A DNA stretch of 18,826 bases from Burkholderiaceae bacterium (GTDB lineage Bacteria > Pseudomonadota > Gammaproteobacteria > Burkholderiales > Burkholderiaceae), in the NCBI GenBank assembly GCA_023253905.1, contig JALREG010000139.1, positions 1-18,826 of the forward strand, written 5' to 3'. The position numbers and the translations under genes were made by a program. How positions within the stretch are numbered: position 1 is the first letter of the stretch; each line of letters starts with the position of its first letter. The notes under the pieces were generated by a model. The model was not told where the DNA came from. It worked only from the letters and a program-made list of their open reading frames with translations, and searched no databases. This document shows positions 14,568 through 18,826 of the stretch, in pieces.

Positions 14568-16082
14568 ATGGACGCCTTGCTGCGCGCGTTCACGATGGTG
14601 GGACAACCCGAGGTGCTGCTCACGATCGTCGTGTCGTCGATCTTCGGTCTGGTGGTGGGCTTCATCCCAGGCCTCACAGCCACGATGGCCACTGCGCTGC
14701 TCGTTCCCTTTGCCATGTTCCTCGACCCGGTCTCGGCGATCGCGTCCATCGTGGCGGCCACTGCCATGGCGATCTTCGCTGGCGACATTCCGGGTACGCT
14801 GCTGCGGTTGCCAGGCACGCCTGCCTCCGCCGCGTACGTCGACCAGTCTTATCGGCTCGCAATGGCCGGACGCGCCGGGGAGATCCTGGGCATCAATGTG
14901 GTGTTTTCGGCGCTGGGCGGCATCTTCGGCACGATCGTGCTGGTGACCGCCGCACCGCTCCTCGCCGACTACGCATTACAGCTGTCTTCGTTCGAGTTTT
15001 TCTGGCTTGCCATCCTGGGCTTATCCTGCGCCGTGTTCGTGGTGGGCGACAACGTGGCGAAGGGCCTCGCCGCCCTCGCTTTTGGACTCCTGCTCGCCAC
15101 GGTGGGGCGCGACTACACCTCAGGCTTTCCCAGGTTTACGTTCGACGAAGCCGATCTGCTGGACGGCATTCCATTCGTTCCCGCATTGATCGGCTTTTTC
15201 GCGCTGCCGGAGATTCTTCGGACCATGCTGGGCGGTGCATCGGTGCGAGGGCAGCCCATCACGCAGGCAGGCAGCATCTTTTCCGGCATGCTGCGCGCGG
15301 TCTGGCACTGGCGCTGGAATTTCATCCGGTCAAGCGCACTCGGCACTGCGGTCGGCGCGCTGCCGGGGGCAGGCGCCGACACCGCGGCCTGGACTGCCTA
15401 CGCGGTATCGAAAAAGCTCACGCGTGATCCCCATGCCTGGGAGCGGGACAGCGTAGAGGGTATTGTGGATTCCACCAGCGCCAATAACGCCGCGTTGTCA
15501 GGCGCCTGGATTCCAGCGTTGGTCTTCGCCATACCTGGCGACACCATCACCGCTATCGCGATTGCGGTGCTTTATCTCAAGAACGTCACGCCCGGGCCCT
15601 CGATATTTCTTGAAAACGCGCACGTGCTCTACGCGGTGTTCACCACGTTTTTCATCGCCAACCTGCTCATGATTCCCCTTGGCTGGATTGCGATTCGCGT
15701 GGCGATCCCCATTCTGAAAATGCCGCGTCAGGTTCTGATGGCGCCCCTCCTGCTCTTTGCCTGCGTGGGGGCTTACGCCGTCGACAACAATGTGTTTGGT
15801 ATCGGCGTGATGCTGATCTGCGGTCTGGTGGGTTACTGGATGGAGCACCACGGTTACCCGGTGGGCCCAGTGGTACTGGGCATGGTGATGGGACGTCTGG
15901 TCGAAGAACATCTGATGACATCGCTCATCAAGGTACAGGGTGATCTCACGCGGTTTTTCGAGCGGCCGATTGCCACTGCGCTCGCGGTGTTCACGCTGAT
16001 TGTCTGGCTGCTGCCGCTTGCGCGGTGGGTGGGAAAGCGACTGCGGCGTTCGTCCCACTCGAGTTCCGCCGGCTCAGGTTGA
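14568..16082 (+). CDS. tctA: Tripartite tricarboxylate transporter large membrane subunit TctA
   Basis: The 504-residue polytopic membrane protein is at its expected length. The conserved glycine motif GLVVGFIPGLTATMATALLVPF (27-48) and its internal counterpart GTAVGALPGAGADTAAWTAYAVSKK are both present, as are NVVFSALGGIFGTIVL and NNAALSGAWIPALVFAIPGDTITAIAI. TctA forms the sodium- or proton-coupled translocation pathway with TctB. The internally duplicated PG motifs are typical. The C-terminal end SSHSSSAGSG is short, polar and not conserved. The start codon ATG 14568 follows CGCGAGGC. Confidence 0.93.
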   Translation: MDALLRAFTMVGQPEVLLTIVVSSIFGLVVGFIPGLTATMATALLVPFAMFLDPVSAIASIVAATAMAIFAGDIPGTLLRLPGTPASAAYVDQSYRLAMAGRAGEILGINVVFSALGGIFGTIVLVTAAPLLADYALQLSSFEFFWLAILGLSCAVFVVGDNVAKGLAALAFGLLLATVGRDYTSGFPRFTFDEADLLDGIPFVPALIGFFALPEILRTMLGGASVRGQPITQAGSIFSGMLRAVWHWRWNFIRSSALGTAVGALPGAGADTAAWTAYAVSKKLTRDPHAWERDSVEGIVDSTSANNAALSGAWIPALVFAIPGDTITAIAIAVLYLKNVTPGPSIFLENAHVLYAVFTTFFIANLLMIPLGWIAIRVAIPILKMPRQVLMAPLLLFACVGAYAVDNNVFGIGVMLICGLVGYWMEHHGYPVGPVVLGMVMGRLVEEHLMTSLIKVQGDLTRFFERPIATALAVFTLIVWLLPLARWVGKRLRRSSHSSSAGSG

Positions 16083-16095
16083 AGGAGCAAGATCC

Positions 16096-17049
16096 TTGCA
16101 CACTCATTCCGACGCGGCGCTTGCCGCAGCGCAGATCTCTGGGGCAGAAAACATCGCGGTCATTGATGCCCACCATCACATCTGGGACCTGGATGCCAAT
16201 CACCACCCCTGGCTGCGCGAGGAGCCGCCCCCGGCTTTTCGCTATGGTGACAGCCGCCCCCTGCGACGCAACTATCTGCCTGCGCACTACCGCGCCGATG
16301 CAGCAGGATTCAATATCGTAGCGACGGTCTATATGGAGGCCGAACACGACCCGGCTGACCCGCTTCGTGAAACCCGCTGGGTGCATCAGATCGCCGAACG
16401 TGACGGCCTGCCGCAGGCTATGTCAGCGGCTGCGTTTTTCGACCGCGACGACGCACGCGACATCATCTTCGCTCAAGCGGCCTGGCCTCTGGTCAGGAGC
16501 ATCCGTCACAAGCCGCGTGGGGTGGCGCACCCGCAGGACTACACCGCCGGGCACCAGATCGCCGGATCGATGCGCTGTCCGCGCTGGCGCGTGGGCTACC
16601 GTCATCTGGTTGAAAGCGGCCTTCACTTCGAACTGCAGACCCCCTGGTGGCATCTGGATGACGCCTGCGAACTCGCCGCCGAATTTCCGGGCACGCTCAT
16701 CATCCTCAATCACCTGGGACTGCCCGCCGACCGAAGCCAGGCGGCGTTACAGGCCTGGCATGCGGCGATGTCGCGACTCGCCCAGGCGCCGAACATCCGG
16801 GTCAAGCTCTCAGGCATCTGCGTGCCGGGCGCAAGATGGACGCCAGAACTCAACGGCTGGATCGTGCGCGAAGCCATCGGCCTGTTCGGCGCAAGGCGTT
16901 GCATGTGGGCGAGCAATTTCCCCGTTGACGGACTGGTGGCGAGCTACGCCGACATCCTGAGTGCGATGTTTGTAATCACCCGTGACCTCGCGCCTGCCGA
17001 TCGTGCTCGAATCTTCAGCGGCACAGCGGCCGAGGTGTACCGACTGTAG
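16096..17049 (+). CDS. Amidohydrolase-2 family TIM-barrel hydrolase/lactonase
   Basis: The protein has 317 residues if it starts at TTG 16096. This start is supported by GAAGGAGC at 16081-16088 and by the absence of ATG or GTG before the first domain motif; the ORF extending upstream overlaps tctA. VIDAHHHIWDLD carries the HxH metal pair (His26, His28). IRHKPRGV, an ILNHLGLP strand with His, VKLSGIC and MWASNFPVDG with the active-site Asp position follow. It resembles 2-pyrone-4,6-dicarboxylate lactonase and L-fuconolactonase-like enzymes. It is translated with the transporter operon (13 bp after tctA), so it probably acts on the imported compound or an early lactone intermediate. Confidence 0.87.
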   Translation: MHTHSDAALAAAQISGAENIAVIDAHHHIWDLDANHHPWLREEPPPAFRYGDSRPLRRNYLPAHYRADAAGFNIVATVYMEAEHDPADPLRETRWVHQIAERDGLPQAMSAAAFFDRDDARDIIFAQAAWPLVRSIRHKPRGVAHPQDYTAGHQIAGSMRCPRWRVGYRHLVESGLHFELQTPWWHLDDACELAAEFPGTLIILNHLGLPADRSQAALQAWHAAMSRLAQAPNIRVKLSGICVPGARWTPELNGWIVREAIGLFGARRCMWASNFPVDGLVASYADILSAMFVITRDLAPADRARIFSGTAAEVYRL

Positions 17050-17080
17050 CGACGCGCGCGGGGGGACTTGCCCGCACCGA

Positions 17081-18124
17081 TCAGATTGCCTTGGCCGCCC
17101 GCACAGCAATCGCCGAGCCGCGCTCCACCAGCATGCACCACAGGGACAGTGCGCGATCGCCCAGCGTGGCTGGTTGCGACGCCTGGTCAGTCAGACCCGG
17201 GGCCCTGTGATCGTCGAGCGCGCGCGTTGCATCGTCGCGATGCCGGCATTCGTCATCCCGAAAGGACACGAGGAGCGCCAGCAGCTCGCGTAGCCGCTCG
17301 TCCTGTGCAGCGGGGTTCTCGGGTGCGCACCACCCAGTGCTGCAGTCGTGGAGCGCTGGCTTGGAAGCGGCCGTATCGCCGATCCGTGCGTCGGTCAACA
17401 GCTGAAGTGTCTCGATCTGTTCGAGGTAATGACGGTCAACAAACCGTTCGACTGCGGCGATCGTCGCGAGCGTCCAGCGCCGCCCCCCCAGCGCTGCAAC
17501 CGCCCCCGTGACTGCACCGGCAATCCGCCAGAGCACCAGTAGCCGACTGCGATGGCGCCACGGCAGCAGCGCGTTGAAGGTGTTCAGGTGCTCGCGTTCC
17601 TGTGCAGCATGCTCCAGAAGAAGCGGGCGCAGACCGGGGTTTCGTTGCAGGGCAAGCATCGTTCGGTAGATCCACACCGCGCCGGTCTCGCCAGCATGGT
17701 CTGAGCGAAGCGCCGGAATCATCTGAGCCGGAAGCTGCTCCTCACGCACCCGATGACGAACAAACGCTTGCAGGTGAGGTCGTATGCGAAGAAACATCGC
17801 GTACACGGTATCCATCACCCAGAGGCCGCCGGGCAGTCTGCCGATCAGCGCAAGCAGTCGCCACGGTCGCCCGAGTCGCGCCCAGAGCAGCGCGAAGGCC
17901 GGCGCTCCATGCAGCCAGCGCCCTTCGCTGCTGAACACATGGAAGCGCCGCATGAGTGTTGCCGGGTCGGGGCGATAGCCCGCTCGGTCGCCAGGAATGT
18001 TCAGCCCGGGCTGCGACAGGTTGTTCCAGACAATGTCGGCGGGAGACTGTCTTCGATAGACCGCCACCTCGCGGACACACATGGGGCAGGACCCGTCGAA
18101 AAAAACGCTCAGAGTCGGTCGCAT
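17081..18124 (-). CDS. Fusion of DCC/DUF393 thioredoxin-like domain with Coq7-type diiron hydroxylase
   Basis: The protein has 347 residues from ATG 18124; a TTG at 18166 would add 14. The N-terminal part is a DCC/DUF393 domain: LSVFFDGSCPMC with Cys13 and Cys16, then VREVAVYRRQ, ending near residue 115. The C-terminal part is Coq7-like. ALRSDHAGETGAVWIYR carries Glu146, EHAAQEREH carries Glu176 and His179, VERFVDRHYLEQIE carries Glu226, and DDECRH carries Glu292 and His295. These match the six diiron ligands of COQ7 with the same 30-residue and 3-residue spacings. The interval 226-292 is about 30 residues longer than in COQ7, with an insertion holding CSTGWC (261-266). Demethoxyubiquinone hydroxylation is the family role, but a paralogous redox function is possible. 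The gene is convergent with the amidohydrolase. Confidence 0.85.
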   Translation of the reverse strand: MRPTLSVFFDGSCPMCVREVAVYRRQSPADIVWNNLSQPGLNIPGDRAGYRPDPATLMRRFHVFSSEGRWLHGAPAFALLWARLGRPWRLLALIGRLPGGLWVMDTVYAMFLRIRPHLQAFVRHRVREEQLPAQMIPALRSDHAGETGAVWIYRTMLALQRNPGLRPLLLEHAAQEREHLNTFNALLPWRHRSRLLVLWRIAGAVTGAVAALGGRRWTLATIAAVERFVDRHYLEQIETLQLLTDARIGDTAASKPALHDCSTGWCAPENPAAQDERLRELLALLVSFRDDECRHRDDATRALDDHRAPGLTDQASQPATLGDRALSLWCMLVERGSAIAVRAAKAI

Positions 18125-18237
18125 GCGAAAGAGGATAGCGCGAGCCCCAGACCACGGGTCCGTCAAACATCCTCTGACAGGAGGGTCAATCGGCGGACTG
18201 GGCTTCCGGCGATCGCGCGACGCCGAGCCTGGCGCGG

Positions 18238-18826
18238 TCAGCCCAGCCTGGGGAACAGCTTGAGGGCATTGCTCCGATCGATCGCCTGCCGTTCGGTTGG
18301 GCTGAGGGCGTAGCGATCGAGCAACTCAGCAAAGTGCGCGCCGCGCTCGACAGGTGCATACGGATAGTCGCTACCGAAGAACACATGATCCGGTTGGGCG
18401 AACGCCAGAAGCGCAGGCAGCGCGTAATGGCTGCTGCTGAGCGCAGTGTCATAGTAAAAGCGGCGCAGGCGTTCAATGCCGTGGGCGTAGTCGTTATGGG
18501 CTGAACAGGTTCGTGCGATTCGCTCGGCTGCAAAGGGCACGAAGCCCCCCGCATGCGAAAGAATGATGCGGACATTCGGGAATCGCTCTAGCCATCCCGA
18601 CCGGGCGATATTGATGGCGGCGCGTGTGGTGTCGAGCAAAAAATCAGCTGCGAACGGGGGAATGCCGGGCACAGGCGGTGCAGGCAGCTGTGAAGGATGA
18701 ACGAACACCACCGCATGCCGACGATCGAGCTCTTCAAAGAGGGGTTCGATCGATGGATCGCCCAGGTAGACCCCATTCACATTCGCAAGCAGCACAACGC
18801 CATCGGCATGCAGTACATCGAAGGCA
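18238..18826 (-). CDS. ACMSD-like amidohydrolase, C-terminal part (5' end outside window)
   Basis: About 195 residues of the C-terminal part are present, open to the window edge. FVHPSQLP (metal-ligand His region), IILSHAGGFVPF, FYYDTALSSS and VFFGSDYPYAP (catalytic Asp) identify the metal-dependent ACMSD/6-methylsalicylate-type decarboxylase or hydrolase branch of the amidohydrolase superfamily. LSPTERQAIDRSNALKLFPRL is the usual C-terminal helix ending. The HxH motif must lie beyond the window. It ends 113 bp from the Coq7-fusion start, on the same strand, so it would be transcribed first. Decarboxylation or C-C/C-O hydrolysis of an aromatic or muconate-type acid is the class role; the substrate is unknown. 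Confidence 0.85.
   Translation of the reverse strand, partial: AFDVLHADGVVLLANVNGVYLGDPSIEPLFEELDRRHAVVFVHPSQLPAPPVPGIPPFAADFLLDTTRAAINIARSGWLERFPNVRIILSHAGGFVPFAAERIARTCSAHNDYAHGIERLRRFYYDTALSSSHYALPALLAFAQPDHVFFGSDYPYAPVERGAHFAELLDRYALSPTERQAIDRSNALKLFPRLG

Noticed and set aside
14012..14818. 268-codon open frame on the minus strand
   Set aside because: It overlaps tctC, tctB and tctA, all clearly identified; composition is Arg/Ala/Pro-rich shadow coding.
17058..17075. Hairpin GCGGG/CCCGC between convergent genes as a terminator
   Set aside because: Only 5 bp of stem, 8-nt loop and no T-tract on either strand; too weak to list as a feature.
18122..18166. TTG 18166 as start of the DCC-Coq7 fusion
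   Set aside because: It adds 14 residues with no domain content; ATG 18124 places the DCC motif at the usual distance from the N-terminus. The AGAGGA upstream of TTG keeps it as a minor alternative.

Overview
This window looks like a piece of a high-GC betaproteobacterial chromosome, Burkholderiales-like. The main clue is three Bug/TctC-type periplasmic solute-binding proteins plus a complete tripartite tricarboxylate transporter, an expansion typical of that order. A Coq7-type hydroxylase domain and a UbiD fragment fit a ubiquinone-using proteobacterium. No rRNA, tRNA, CRISPR array, transposase or phage gene was seen. All taxonomy here is inference from gene content.

Layout. (1) Positions 1-1004 hold two gene fragments joined head to head near 320-326: a 5'-truncated ubiD on the minus strand and a 5'-truncated conserved gene with an RDHSWG motif on the plus strand. 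(2) Positions 1020-2584 hold a thiolase-fold protein lacking the usual nucleophilic cysteine, followed by its DUF35 zinc-ribbon/OB-fold partner. (3) A DUF3429 membrane protein (2829-3341) faces a minus-strand pair, a short-chain dehydrogenase and a LysR regulator (3406-5014). (4) From the divergent promoter at 5015-5120 a long plus-strand run follows: TauD/TfdA dioxygenase, two orphan Bug receptors, AtuA-family protein, its small AtuA-C-terminal-like partner, 2-hydroxyacid dehydrogenase, HpcH/HpaI aldolase, SMP-30/gluconolactonase-type hydrolase and a small alpha/beta-barrel-like protein (5121-12865). (5) A structured, repeat-rich gap of 257 bp (12866-13122) separates this from tctC-tctB-tctA and an amidohydrolase (13123-17049). 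(6) On the minus strand lie an unusual fusion of a DCC/DUF393 thioredoxin-like domain with a Coq7 diiron domain (17081-18124) and the 3' part of an ACMSD-like amidohydrolase (18238 to the window end).

How it fits together. The 5121-17049 block reads as a catabolic island for an unidentified organic acid. A TctCBA transporter and extra Bug receptors would capture it, and a 2-oxoglutarate-dependent dioxygenase, hydroxyacid dehydrogenase, lactonase/amidohydrolases and a class II pyruvate-type aldolase would break it down. The divergent LysR protein is the probable regulator, and a perfect inverted repeat of T-N11-A type sits 2 bp from its start codon. Several overlapping stop/start codons show translational coupling within the block. 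The substrate cannot be read from the sequence. The most noteworthy items are the unknown pathway with its AtuA pair, the DCC-Coq7 fusion with a cysteine-bearing insertion between diiron ligands, the breakpoint at about 320, and the G-quadruplex-type repeat plus large leader hairpin upstream of tctC.
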